Shown here piece by piece: positions 9,296-18,700 of a stretch of 64,000 bases of DNA. Below the pieces are notes generated by a model. That model was given only the letters and a program-made list of their open reading frames with translations, was not told the DNA's origin and searched no databases. Position numbers and translations under genes: made by a program. Each line of letters starts with the position of its first letter. Position 1 is the first letter of the stretch. This DNA is from Hominifimenecus microfluidus (GTDB lineage Bacteria; Bacillota; Clostridia; Lachnospirales; Lachnospiraceae), in NCBI GenBank assembly GCA_020687485.1, contig JAJEQR010000015.1, forward strand, positions 1 through 64,000, given 5' to 3'.

Positions 9296-11011
9296 TTACG
9301 CATGTGCGCGGTTCGCTTTCTGTCTCTTGAAACTCTGGTAACCTTCTACAACCAGGAACAGAGCAAGCACTGCCATAGCAGCCGCGAAGATCAGCTGGAA
9401 CCAGTCGCCCCATGCTGCCTCTGCAGCGGCGATCATAACGATCTTGTTCTTGATGGTGATAACCAGGCTGCACAGGGTAGCTGCCAGCATGAATACCATG
9501 GGAACATAGAACATCTTGTTGTTCTTGCCTGCGTTGCCAAGCCATGCGGCAACTGCCATCAGAGCGATACCGGCAAGCAACTGATTGGCTGCACCGAACA
9601 GCCCCCAGATCTGGCTCAGGCTCAGACCACCAAGGATACAGCCGATCACAACCATGGAAACGGTACCGAACAGCGGATGTGCCAGAACCTTACGTGCGCC
9701 CTTTGCGTCCTTCCAGGTAGCCTCGCCGTCTTTCAGGAACAGCTCGGAGAACATGAAACGGCTCAGACGTGTACCGGTATCCAGACTGGTCAGAGCGAAT
9801 ACGGATACGGACAGAGTCAGCAGAGCGTAGATCGTGCCATATACGGAAGAAGTCTTCTCACCGAACATCAGCGCGATACCACCGGCAAACGCTGCGGAAG
9901 GAGAACCGAATTCTCCAGCCAGATAGCTGTCGAATACCATACCTACTGCAATCAGAGCCACGATACCCAGAGCAGACTCGATCAGCATGGAACCGTAGCC
10001 GATGGCCTTTGCATGCTTCTCATTATCTAGCTGCTTAGAAGATGTACCGGTTGCGATCAGGCTATGGAAACCGGAACATGCGCCACAGGCAACCGTGATG
10101 AACAGTGCCGGGAACAGAGTACCGATCTTCGTGCTCCATCCGGTGAATGCCGGGATGCTGAACTCAGTACGGCCGCTGAATGCGGAAATCACAATACCGA
10201 TGACAGCAACTGCCATCATCGCATACAGCAGGAAGCTGGAAAGATAGTCACGGGGCTGCAGCATGATCCATACAGGAATCAGGGATGCTACCGCAATATA
10301 AACACCGATCAGAACGATCCACTGTACACGGCTCATCGCCAGACCTACGTTCAGACCGAAAACTACGATACCTACGATACCGATCAGGCCAAGGATAGTA
10401 GCCGGAAGAGTCTTCATACCGCAACGGTTCGTCAGGATACCGTAGATAATCGCCAGTACGATGAAAAGCATGGAGATCATAGCTGTGGTCTGATTGCCAG
10501 TGGGATTTGTCGTAATACCAAAAGTAACCGGTGCGTCTGCCGCCGTAAAGAATGTTCCCGCCACAACATTTACGAAAGAGGCAATTACCAGGATCAATAC
10601 CAGGAGAGCAAAGATAATGAATAATCTCTGCGCCTTCTTGCCCATGGAATCCTTGATGATCTCACCAACTGACTTGCCATCGTGACGGATCGAAGCGAAC
10701 AGGGATCCAAAATCCTGCAGACCGCCGAAAAAGATACCGCCGATAATACACCATAAGAATACGGGAACCCATCCGAAGATAGATGCCTGAATCGGTCCGT
10801 TGATCGGGCCTGCACCTGCGATGGATGAAAAGTGATGTCCCATCAGAACGGCCGGCGGCGCTGCCATATAGTCTACACCATCTTCCTTCTCGATCGCAGG
10901 GGTTTTTCTCGTCGGATCAATGCCCCACTGCTTCGCCAGCCATGAGCCGTAACCTACATAGCCGATCAGCAGTAATACGATCGCTACAATGATAATGAGT
11001 AATGCTGTCAT
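9296..11011 (-). CDS. cstA: CstA-family pyruvate/peptide transporter
   Basis: 571 residues and many transmembrane helices. The family signature GHHFSSIAGAGPINGP sits at 58-73, preceded by the cytosolic DYMAAPPAVL motif. CstA was first described as a carbon-starvation protein, and relatives transport pyruvate or peptides as proton symporters. AAGGAGAAGG lies just before the ATG. It follows a conserved-looking hypothetical gene (45-bp gap), probably in one operon. Substrate cannot be decided from sequence. Confidence 0.9.
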   Translation of the reverse strand: MTALLIIIVAIVLLLIGYVGYGSWLAKQWGIDPTRKTPAIEKEDGVDYMAAPPAVLMGHHFSSIAGAGPINGPIQASIFGWVPVFLWCIIGGIFFGGLQDFGSLFASIRHDGKSVGEIIKDSMGKKAQRLFIIFALLVLILVIASFVNVVAGTFFTAADAPVTFGITTNPTGNQTTAMISMLFIVLAIIYGILTNRCGMKTLPATILGLIGIVGIVVFGLNVGLAMSRVQWIVLIGVYIAVASLIPVWIMLQPRDYLSSFLLYAMMAVAVIGIVISAFSGRTEFSIPAFTGWSTKIGTLFPALFITVACGACSGFHSLIATGTSSKQLDNEKHAKAIGYGSMLIESALGIVALIAVGMVFDSYLAGEFGSPSAAFAGGIALMFGEKTSSVYGTIYALLTLSVSVFALTSLDTGTRLSRFMFSELFLKDGEATWKDAKGARKVLAHPLFGTVSMVVIGCILGGLSLSQIWGLFGAANQLLAGIALMAVAAWLGNAGKNNKMFYVPMVFMLAATLCSLVITIKNKIVMIAAAEAAWGDWFQLIFAAAMAVLALFLVVEGYQSFKRQKANRAHA

Positions 11012-11055
11012 AGTTTCCTTCTCCTTTTCCCGCAGGAAGGTTCTCCCCCGCCTGC

Positions 11056-11562
11056 TTATTTTTTCGAAGCATATATAGTATTATCAATGATCTTCCTCAG
11101 ATCTCTTCCCTGGCGGTTACAGGACACCTGATCTGTGGAAAGATCAACGACAATCAAACGATACTGGCTCCATCCCTTAAATCCCCAGGAATAGCTCTTG
11201 TAGTGATGCAGTGATTTCGCCGTCTTCATGGCTAACGCATCGGCGTGCGTTGCCAGCACAACGAGAACAACGTCCGAATTCTTATGGTTCGCATGCACCT
11301 GAACCCGCGAAAGACCATGCTCCCACGCTTTCTGATCCAGTGCGAGAAGCTCTTCCTCTGAAAGATTCTCCGGTATCGCGAAGTAGACAAATTCCCTGGA
11401 ATCCGCTTCACCGATGCGCGCACTCCGTACAAGAAAATAATTCTCGTCGTGGAGACGAAACTCTGCCTCTGCGGCAAACGGCGGCTCCGGCTGCTCCCGC
11501 TTTACATTGTAATAGCCTTCATAGGCCTTCAGGACTTTCTCCAGGGCTTCTCTTCGATCCAT
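11056..11562 (-). CDS. Hypothetical protein upstream of cstA
   Basis: 168 residues, soluble, no signal peptide. I do not recognise the family. It begins MDRREALEKVLKAYEGYY and has a hydrophobic core segment (DVVLVVLATHADAL), a basic aromatic stretch (KSLHHYKSYSWGFKGWSQY) and a Lys-rich end. Two ATGs stand side by side; AAGGAG is 1 nt from the first and 4 nt from the second, so I used the second (the first would be 11565). Its position 45 bp upstream of cstA suggests a cytosolic partner or regulator of the transporter. Confidence 0.7.
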   Translation of the reverse strand: MDRREALEKVLKAYEGYYNVKREQPEPPFAAEAEFRLHDENYFLVRSARIGEADSREFVYFAIPENLSEEELLALDQKAWEHGLSRVQVHANHKNSDVVLVVLATHADALAMKTAKSLHHYKSYSWGFKGWSQYRLIVVDLSTDQVSCNRQGRDLRKIIDNTIYASKK

Positions 11563-11719
11563 CATTCTCCTTCATGCTCAATTATCCTCTTAGTTTTCTA
11601 TAAGAATAACCGACTTATTTCGACATTTTTACTCAATTTGCTTATAAACGTTTTTGAGTATACGCCCACTTTCCCAAAAATTCAATACTTTTTCATAAAA
11701 ATTTTATTTTTATACACGC

Positions 11720-11745
11720 AAAAAAGCACCTTCCGAAGAAGGCGC
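11720..11745 (-). terminator. Terminator of tRNA-Gly
   Basis: On the minus strand AGCGCCTTC, loop TTCG, GAAGGTGCT, then TTTTT. It lies 10 bp past the 3' end of the tRNA. Confidence 0.85.
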
Positions 11746-11755
11746 TACCTGTAAA

Positions 11756-11825
11756 GCGGATAACGGGAATCGAACCCGCCTCCCCAGCTTGGGAAGCTGG
11801 TGTTCTACCGATGAACTATATCCGC
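11756..11825 (-). tRNA. tRNA-Gly (anticodon CCC)
   Basis: A 70-nt cloverleaf. Acceptor GCGGATA/TATCCGC; D arm GTTC...GAAC; anticodon stem CCAGC/GCTGG enclosing TTCCCAA (anticodon CCC, reads GGG); T arm GCGGG-TTCGATT-CCCGT. The 3' CCA is not encoded. A terminator follows directly, so it is a single-gene unit. Confidence 0.95.
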
Positions 11826-11899
11826 ATGCCACTATTATGCACTTTTTCTCCGGGAATGTCAAGATATTTTCTCCCACGAATTTCGACACGCGGTACTGC

Positions 11900-11927
11900 T
11901 TGACAAAGAAGCGGAATGAGATATAGT
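11900..11927 (+). promoter_or_regulatory. Promoter of the ASKHA-domain gene
   Basis: TTGACA (11900-11905), 16-bp spacer, TATAGT (11922-11927). An ATG at 11916 lies inside the promoter, which argues for the downstream start at 11985. Confidence 0.7.
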
Positions 11928-11984
11928 AAATATGACCCGCAAACTTTTCAAAAGATATTTACAGAAATAAAGGATTTTTTTCTT

Positions 11985-13526
11985 ATGAATATAAATACAT
12001 TAATCCGAAAAATCTATCTTCCTCTTCCGCTCCCAACAGAAACGGATTCCCGGTCGGACTGCAGGCGAATCCTCGACACGCTGGCGGAACAGGGATTTGA
12101 CTCTGTACAGATTCCGCTTGCCGTCCGGCAGCAATTATATCCGTTGCTTCCACAGTCCGGTTACCGGGTAACTGCCTCGCTCTGCTTCGACGGAACCTTC
12201 TGGCAGCTGACTGGCCTGGAAGCTGGTGATACTACATCAGCTCTGTACGGACTCGCCACCGACCTCGGCAGCACTTCTGTTGCTATGGAGCTGGTAGATC
12301 TTTCTTCCGGACAGGTTCTTGCTTCAGCCAGCAGCTATCAGAAGCAGATCGCACACGGAGAAGATATCCTGAATCGCATCTTCTACGCGAAAGATCAGCC
12401 GGAACATCTGCAGGAACTGCAGCAGGAAGCTGTTGATACGCTTGAGGAGCTGATGGATCAGCTGACGGCTGCCTCCGGAATCGATGTCAGGAACTGTGCC
12501 TGCATGACGCTTGCCGGCAACACCACGATGACTCACTTTCTGCTCGGACTGGACGCTTTCTGCGTCTTCTCCTCGCCGTATGCGGTTCATGTGGATACGC
12601 CCGGATTTTTTTTCGCAAAAGAAATCGGCCTTACACTGCACGGACTTCTTTTCTGCTTTCCTTCCCGCGCAAATTACCTGGGCGGCGATATCATCAGCGG
12701 AATGATTGCGACTGAGCTCTATAAGAAGGAAAGTATCTCCGCCTTTTTTGATATCGGGACGAACGGGGAACTGGTCATCGGAAACCGCGATTTTCTGATT
12801 TGCGGAGCAGGAGCTGCCGGCCCCGCGCTGGAGGGCGGTTCCGTAACCACTGGCATGCGCGCATCCGATGGAGCGATTGATTCCATCCGGCTCTCTGGAG
12901 ATGATTTTTCCTATACTACAATCGGAGAAAAGCCTCCAATCGGAATCTGTGGATCAGGCATTACCGACCTGATGGCAGAATTGTTCCTGCATGGCATCGT
13001 TGATATCCGCGGACAATTTGTGGAAAACTCCTCTCCGCATCTGATTTACAAAGAAAAAGCCGCCGGATCGGCGAATAAAGTTCCGGAAGGAATCACCTAT
13101 GCACCAGGACTCGTCTTCTATCAGAAAGATATCCACGAATTTCTTCGCACAAAGGCAGCCGCCTATACCATGATGGCCGTCCTGATGGAACAGACCGGCA
13201 TCACAGCGGAGGATATCTCCGATTACTATATGGCAGGCGCGTTCGGTGCTCATATCAATAAGCATTCGGCGGTTTCGATCGGAATGTACCCGGATGTCAC
13301 GTATGACAGAATTCATACCGTGGGGAATACTTCACTGAAGGGAGCGCGGATGTTGCTTCTGGATCGCGCTCTGCTGGATGACCTGCATACTATCCTGGAG
13401 AAAATGGAATATGTTCAGTTGGGAAGCGTCGGGAATTTTCTGGAGATTATGGAGGCAGCTTCCTATCTGCCGCATATTGATATCGAAAGATTTCCCAGTG
13501 TGAAGAAAGAGATACTGGGGGCTTAA
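11985..13526 (+). CDS. ASKHA-domain protein related to corrinoid-activating ATPases (RACo-like), lacking an Fe-S domain
   Basis: 513 residues from ATG 11985 (AGGA 10 nt upstream). After an N-terminal region of about 75 residues comes a sugar kinase/Hsp70/actin-type ATPase: TDLGSTSVAM (phosphate 1), LAGNTTMTHFLLG, FFDIGTNGELVIG (phosphate 2), CGAGAAGPALEGG, GICGSGITDLMAEL and AGAFGAHI. This arrangement matches the C-terminal DUF4445/RACo domain of proteins that use ATP to reductively reactivate Co(II) corrinoid proteins. Known RACo/RamA proteins also carry a 2Fe-2S or 4Fe-4S module, and no Cys cluster is visible here. No corrinoid methyltransferase is nearby. It is monocistronic. Confidence 0.8.
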   Translation: MNINTLIRKIYLPLPLPTETDSRSDCRRILDTLAEQGFDSVQIPLAVRQQLYPLLPQSGYRVTASLCFDGTFWQLTGLEAGDTTSALYGLATDLGSTSVAMELVDLSSGQVLASASSYQKQIAHGEDILNRIFYAKDQPEHLQELQQEAVDTLEELMDQLTAASGIDVRNCACMTLAGNTTMTHFLLGLDAFCVFSSPYAVHVDTPGFFFAKEIGLTLHGLLFCFPSRANYLGGDIISGMIATELYKKESISAFFDIGTNGELVIGNRDFLICGAGAAGPALEGGSVTTGMRASDGAIDSIRLSGDDFSYTTIGEKPPIGICGSGITDLMAELFLHGIVDIRGQFVENSSPHLIYKEKAAGSANKVPEGITYAPGLVFYQKDIHEFLRTKAAAYTMMAVLMEQTGITAEDISDYYMAGAFGAHINKHSAVSIGMYPDVTYDRIHTVGNTSLKGARMLLLDRALLDDLHTILEKMEYVQLGSVGNFLEIMEAASYLPHIDIERFPSVKKEILGA

Positions 13527-13529
13527 GCT

Positions 13530-13657
13530 CAGATGTCTCCCCGTGCAAGCACGGTCGGCCTCTGGAGTTTCTGTCCCTGGTATTCTAACATAGGAAAAGC
13601 CGGTAAAACTGCGATTCCTCAGCTCCACCGGCGGTCGTACACAAGAATTCCTCTTCC
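13530..13657 (-). ncRNA. Candidate structured small RNA (unidentified)
   Basis: A non-coding stretch after the ASKHA gene with strong local structure: GCCGGT (13599-13604) pairs with ACCGGC around a 22-nt interior, CCTGG...ATAGG forms another hairpin, and CCGTG-CAAG-CACGG (about 13541-13554) a third. A minus-strand promoter points into it and no gene follows in that direction. I could not match it to 6S, SRP, tmRNA or a riboswitch class from memory. No clear terminator was found, so both strand and ends are uncertain. Confidence 0.35.
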
Positions 13658-13663
13658 TGATGT

Positions 13664-13701
13664 TATATAGTATATCAGCCAACTGTGTACAAACTTTGTA
13701 C
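13664..13701 (-). promoter_or_regulatory. Minus-strand promoter with overlapping palindrome
   Basis: On the minus strand TTGTAC (13692-13687), 17-bp spacer, TATATA (13669-13664). The -35 lies in a palindrome GTACAAA-C-TTTGTAC (13687-13701), a plausible repressor site. Transcription would start near 13657, entering the structured region above. Confidence 0.5.
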
Positions 13702-13738
13702 CCCTTCATAAATAAGAATAAAATTTCTTAACAATTTG

Positions 13739-13787
13739 TAACGATTCAGAACCAGGCGCAATCTCGCCTGACCAGCTTTAAATCGTT
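13739..13787 (-). terminator. Long hairpin at the end of the mtnA-cupin-Nif11-like unit
   Basis: Outer arms AACGATT/AATCGTT and inner arms CAGGC/GCCTG enclose mismatched bases. The stop codon of the Nif11-like gene lies inside the outer arm. A T-rich but interrupted tract follows on the minus strand. Confidence 0.6.
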
Positions 13788-14056
13788 GCGAAGAACATCT
13801 CATAGAAATCGTCCTGCCCTTCCAGGAGAGGGGAGTTCTCACCGCCTCCGTTCGTGCTTCTGCGGTAAGAGGCATAGAAGTCCTCTCCCGCCTGAACAAC
13901 TTCCATCGGATAAAGCTCGTACCCCAATGACCGGGCACATTTGCAGAAAGCGGAAAGCGGATCCGCTTCCGTGCGTGTCGCCAATAAGGCGCTCTTCACA
14001 GCTGCATCCCTTCTTGCTCTCTGCTGCATCTCCTCCAGCATTGTCAGTGTATCCAT
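13778..14056 (-). CDS. Nif11-like small protein
   Basis: 92 residues. An N-terminal amphipathic helix (MLEEMQQRARRDAAVKSALLA) is followed by ADPLSAFCKCARSLGYELYPMEV, which resembles the helical Nif11 leader fold (E/D-P-L...A...LGYE-hydrophobic...EV). It then has AGEDFYASYRRSTNGGGENS and the acidic-aromatic tail GQDDFYEMFFATI. Nif11 domains serve as leaders of some RiPP precursors but also occur as free-standing proteins. No RiPP-modifying enzyme is nearby, so a precursor role is only a possibility. GGAGG lies 8 nt before the ATG inside the 3' end of the cupin gene (3-nt gap), indicating tight coupling to the cupin. Confidence 0.7.
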   Translation of the reverse strand: MDTLTMLEEMQQRARRDAAVKSALLATRTEADPLSAFCKCARSLGYELYPMEVVQAGEDFYASYRRSTNGGGENSPLLEGQDDFYEMFFATI

Positions 14057-14059
14057 CCT

Positions 14060-14527
14060 TTATTCCTCCGTATCGCTTCCATAGGCTCCGCCCTTGTACT
14101 CCGGTCCGGTTACAACCGAGAAATGGAAGACCGGACGATCGACCTTCTTAATGCTTAACTGCATATGCGGCATCCCCGCTGGGCAGAAAATCAGGCTGCT
14201 TCGCGTCAGAAGATGATGCTCTCCGTTAATCGTAACCTCAATTTCCGCATGCAGATTATACGGATCTTCCGGATCGCTGCCAAAAAAACCGATGATCTCG
14301 TCATCGTCATGCACATGCTCATCGAACACCGGATCCTTCTCCGGTACGGCATAATACCAGGCTGTATTCATCTGAAATGAACCTGGGCACACTTTATCAT
14401 CAATCCAGAGAATCCTGTGAGAAAATCGCTTATACATCTCACGAAATTCCGGCGTCCCGGCCTGTGGGTCCTGAAGCTCCTGAATAATATATTTTCCGTA
14501 TTCGCCTTCGCTATTATTATAAACCAC
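14060..14527 (-). CDS. Cupin-domain protein
   Basis: 155 residues. Cupin motif 1 is HVHDDDE (HxHxxxE) and motif 2 is PAGMPH (PxGxxH), so the usual three-His/one-Glu metal site looks intact. Starts at GTG with AGGAAGGA about 8 nt upstream. It lies 50 bp after mtnA and 3 bp before the Nif11-like gene. Position beside mtnA invites comparison with acireductone dioxygenase (also a cupin) or the cupin methylsulfurylase of the MTA-isoprenoid shunt, but the sequence outside the motifs does not allow that call. Substrate unknown. Confidence 0.8.
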   Translation of the reverse strand: MVYNNSEGEYGKYIIQELQDPQAGTPEFREMYKRFSHRILWIDDKVCPGSFQMNTAWYYAVPEKDPVFDEHVHDDDEIIGFFGSDPEDPYNLHAEIEVTINGEHHLLTRSSLIFCPAGMPHMQLSIKKVDRPVFHFSVVTGPEYKGGAYGSDTEE

Positions 14528-14577
14528 TTTCTTTTCCTTCCTGATTCTATTTCCAGCAGTCTTCCACTGCTTATGCT

Positions 14578-15684
14578 TTATTCCACACTTCTATTAGGGG
14601 TTTCCACCCCAAAAAGTGCTGCCAGCGACTGTGTGTATGGCGGGCGGCAGATCCCTCGATCCGTAATAATCGCTGTGATCAGCTCATGATCCGTCACATC
14701 AAACGCCGGATTGTAGCACTTTACCTCCGACAGAGCCATCGGTTTCTCGTAGAACATCTCCTTAATTTCCTCCGGCTTCCGCAGCTCAATTGGAATATCC
14801 GCTCCGGTGCTGCATGTTCTGTCAATCGTAGATACCGGCCCCAGCACATAGAACGGAATACCATAATACTTTGCAAGAATTGCCACCCCACTGGTACCAA
14901 TCTTATTCGCCACATCGCCATTCATAGCCACACGATCACACCCTACCAGACATGCCTGAATCCAGCCGTTTTTCATGACCAGGCTCGCCATATTATCGCA
15001 GATCAGCGTGACGTCAATTCCGGCTTTCTGCAGCTCATAGGAAGTCAGACGTGCTCCCTGCAGAAGCGGACGCGTTTCATCCGAGTAGACATGAAAATTC
15101 ATGCCTTGCTCTCTGCCGAGTATCAGCGGACCCAAGCCGGTTCCATAGACAGAAGTTGCCAACGGACCGGCATTGCAATGCGTCAGAATCCCATCCCCGT
15201 CCTTCAGAAGAGAAAGCCCGTACCCGGATATCTTCCTGCACATCTCAATATCTTCCTGCTGAATTGCGATTGCCTCTTCCTCCAAAATCTCCAGAATCTC
15301 CTGCAATGAAGCTTCCTCATGATTCCGAAGAGTTTCCTCCATACGATTCAGTGCCCAGCTCAGATTCACAGCTGTCGGCCGGGAACTGTTCAGATATTCT
15401 TTCCGATCCTGAAGCCTGTGGCAGAATTCCTCATATCCACAGACCGGATCTGCTTCCGCAATCCTTCGCGCCATAATATAATAACCAAAGGCCGCGCAGA
15501 TCCCGATGGCGGGCGCGCCGCGCACTTTCAGCTTCAAAATCGCGTCATAGAAATCAACGTCCGTGCGCAGCTCCAGATATTTTACCGCCCCCGGAAGTTG
15601 TGTTTGATCGATGATAATAACAGAGTCTCCATTTTCACTCAGGCGTACATTCTCCGCCTGCAGGAATCTTGCATCTCTTTGCAT
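14578..15684 (-). CDS. mtnA: S-methyl-5-thioribose-1-phosphate isomerase
   Basis: 368 residues. Converts methylthioribose-1-P to methylthioribulose-1-P in methylthioadenosine salvage. The eIF2B-like fold shows VRGAPAIG, the catalytic Cys in [11 protein letters not shown] and the catalytic Asp in [17 protein letters not shown]. An upstream in-frame GTG (15717) would add 11 residues, but AAAGGAG stands 6 nt before the internal ATG, which I chose. No other methionine-salvage gene (mtnK, mtnBCD) is nearby. It follows PFOR by about 80 bp and leads the cupin and Nif11-like genes. Confidence 0.93.
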   Translation of the reverse strand: MQRDARFLQAENVRLSENGDSVIIIDQTQLPGAVKYLELRTDVDFYDAILKLKVRGAPAIGICAAFGYYIMARRIAEADPVCGYEEFCHRLQDRKEYLNSSRPTAVNLSWALNRMEETLRNHEEASLQEILEILEEEAIAIQQEDIEMCRKISGYGLSLLKDGDGILTHCNAGPLATSVYGTGLGPLILGREQGMNFHVYSDETRPLLQGARLTSYELQKAGIDVTLICDNMASLVMKNGWIQACLVGCDRVAMNGDVANKIGTSGVAILAKYYGIPFYVLGPVSTIDRTCSTGADIPIELRKPEEIKEMFYEKPMALSEVKCYNPAFDVTDHELITAIITDRGICRPPYTQSLAALFGVETPNRSVE

Positions 15685-15710
15685 AAAGCTCTCCTTTAAA
15701 GCAGAGAAAG

Positions 15711-15735
15711 GAGACACACATATGTGTGCCTCCCC
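15711..15735 (-). terminator. Hairpin between PFOR and mtnA
   Basis: On the minus strand GAGG-CACACAT-ATGTGTG-TCTC, followed by pyrimidine-rich CTTTCTCTGCTTT. It probably ends most PFOR transcripts, with the mtnA Shine-Dalgarno just beyond. Confidence 0.55.
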
Positions 15736-15763
15736 TCATTATCTCTGTATTCCTGTCAGGGAA

Positions 15764-18700
15764 TTACTTATCATAAACCTCAACCAGCTTCTGCAGATGC
15801 TCGTACTTAGCCTTAGCATTAGCCTCGGACTTCGCGAACAGCTTCTCCGCTCTTTCCGGATTCTTCAGAGCCAGGGACGTATAACGAACCTCACCCTTGA
15901 TGAAATCCTGATAGCTTGCGGTCGGAGCCTTACTGTCAAGCTGGAACGGCTTCTCCAGACGAGGATCGAAACGGAAGGTATGCCAGTAACCAGCTGCTAC
16001 TGCATTCTTCTCTTCGGTCTGAGCCTTGCTCATACCAGCCTTGATACCGTGAGTGATGCAAGGAGCGTAAGCAATGATCAGGGAAGGTCCGTTGTAGCTT
16101 TCAGCCTCAACGAATGCCTTGATCGTCTGGTTGTAGTCAGCACCCATAGCAACCTGTGCTACGTATACATAGCCATAGCTCATAGCAATGGCAGCCAGAT
16201 CCTTCTGCTTTACATCTTTACCGCCTGCTGCGAACTGTGCTACTGCACCAACGTTCGTAGCCTTGGAAGCCTGACCGCCGGTATTGGAATAAACCTCGGT
16301 ATCGAATACCAGGATGTTGATGTCGCGGCCGCTTGCCAGCGCATGGTCAACACCACCGAAACCGATATCGTAAGCCCATCCGTCACCACCAAGGATCCAC
16401 TGGGACTTCTTAGCCAGGAAATCCTTATCCTTCAGAACTTCCTGTGCAGCTTCGCAACCACATGCGGTCAGAGCAGCTACCAGCGCGGTCGTTGCAGGGC
16501 CGTTCTCTACGCCGTTCTCATAGGTATCCATGTAGTTGGCGATTGCAGTCTTGATATCTTCACTGTCGGTCTTCTCAGCGATCGCTTCCAGCTTGGACTT
16601 CAGACCGCCGCGCAGCGCCGTCTGAGCCAGCTGCATACCAAGACCGAACTCAGCGTTATCTTCAAACAGGGAGTTGGACCATGCAGGACCCTGTCCCTTC
16701 TTATTTACCGTGTAAGGAGTGGAAGGCGAAGAGTTACCCCAGATAGAAGAGCAACCGGTCGCATTCGCAATGTACATTCTGTCACCGAACAGCTGGGTCA
16801 TCAGCTTCGCGTAAGGAGTCTCGCCGCAGCCTGCGCATGCGCCGGAGTACTCAAGCAGAGGCTGCTTGAACTGGCTGCCCTTAACAGTCGTGGGCTTGAA
16901 CTTCGCGTATACTTCTTCCTTCTCAGGCAGAGTCTGTGCCCAGTCGAAGCTTACCTGCTCAGCCAGATTGCTCTCCAGAGAGGTCATAGCCAGAGCCTTG
17001 GCACCCTTCTTACCAGGGCATACATTTGCACAGGAGCCGCAACCGGTGCAGTCCAGAGCGGATACGGTCATCGCGAACTTGTATCCTGCCAGGCCGGTCA
17101 TCGGAGCCATCTTCATGCCTTCGGGAGCCTTTGCTGCCTCTTCCTCGGTCAGAGCAACCGGACGGATGCAGGCGTGAGGGCATACGTAGGAGCAGAAGTT
17201 ACACTGGATACAGTTCTCCGGATTCCATTCGGGAACGTCTACTGCGATACCGCGCTTCTCGTAAGCAGCAGCACCGGAAGGAGTGGAACCATCTACGTAA
17301 TCCTTGAATGCGGATACCGGCAGGTTCTGTCCGTTATGAGCGTTGATCGGCTTCTGGATGTTATTAACGAAATCAACAACGTCCTGACGATCGCCGGTAG
17401 CCTTCGTGGTCAGATCCTCATCGGGAGCGTTCTTCCAGCTCTCCGGAACCTCAACCTTAACGAATGCCTCAGCACCAGCATCGATCGCATCATGGTTCAT
17501 CTTAACGATGTGCTCACCCTTACGTCCATAGGACTTGGTAGCTGCATCCTTCATGTACTTGATCGCGTCTTCCTTCGGGATTACGCCGGAGATTACGAAG
17601 AAAGCTGCCTGCAGGATCGTGTTGATACGTCCGCCCAGACCGATCTCCTTACCAAGCTTGATACCGTCGATGGTGTAGAAGTTGATGTTGTGCTCTGCAA
17701 TGTAGCGCTTCATCTGACCGGGCAGGTTCTTCTCCAGGCCTTCCATATCCCAAGGGCAGTTCAGCAGGAAGCTTCCGCCGTCAACCACTTCCTGAACCAT
17801 ATCATACTTACGAACGTAAGAAGGATTGTGACAGGCCGTGAAGTTGGACTGGCTGATAAAGTATGTAGACTTAATCGGGTCTTTACCAAAACGCAGATGA
17901 GAAATGGTCAGACCACCGGACTTCTTGGAGTCATATTCAAAGTATGCCTGAGCATACATGTCGGTGTGGTCACCGATGATCTTGATAGAGTTCTTGTTCG
18001 CGCCAACGGTACCGTCAGCACCCAGACCCCAGAACTTGCAGCTGATGGTGGAAGCCGGAGTCGTAACCGGATTCTCGCCGATCTCCAGAGACAGGTTGGT
18101 CACATCATCAACGATACCGATGGTGAAGTGCTTCTTCTCTGTATTGTTATATACTGCGATGATCTGGCCGGGAGTGGTATCTTTGGAACCAAGGCCATAA
18201 CGACCAGTGAATACAGGTACGTCATGGAACTTGCTGTCTTTCAGAGCTGCTACTACATCCAGGTACAGCGGCTCGCCCAGAGCGCCGGGCTCCTTGGTAC
18301 GATCCAGAACACTGATCTGCTTAACCGTATCCGGGATTGCGTCGATGAGGTGCTGTGCGCTGAAAGGACGATACAGACGAACCTTTACAACGCCGACCTT
18401 TCTGCCTGCAGCATTCAGGTACTCAACGGTCTCATCGATGGTCTCACAGACGGAACCCATCGCAATGATAACGTGCTCAGCATCCGGAGCGCCGTGGTAG
18501 TTGAACAGCTTGTAGTTGGTGCCGATCTTCTCGTTTACCTTGTTCATGTACTCTTCTACAATTCCGGGGAATGCATCGTAGTAAGGGTTGCATGCCTCGC
18601 GAGCCTGGAAGAAGATATCCGGGTTCTGAGCAGAACCTCTCTGGCAGGGATGATTCGGGTTCAGCGCATGCTTGCGGAATGCGTCGATTGCATCATGATC

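Noticed and set aside
11916..11984. Longer start for the RACo-like protein at ATG 11916
   Set aside because: This ATG lies between the -35 and -10 elements of the gene's own promoter, so it would not be transcribed.
14060..14527. Acireductone dioxygenase (mtnD)
   Set aside because: The HxHxxxE motif is shared by many cupins, the rest does not resemble mtnD, and an oxygen-dependent step is unlikely in this anaerobe; left as cupin of unknown substrate.
15685..15763. SAM-responsive (S-box) leader for mtnA
   Set aside because: The 79-bp gap after PFOR is too short and has none of the S-box core sequences; it holds a simple hairpin.
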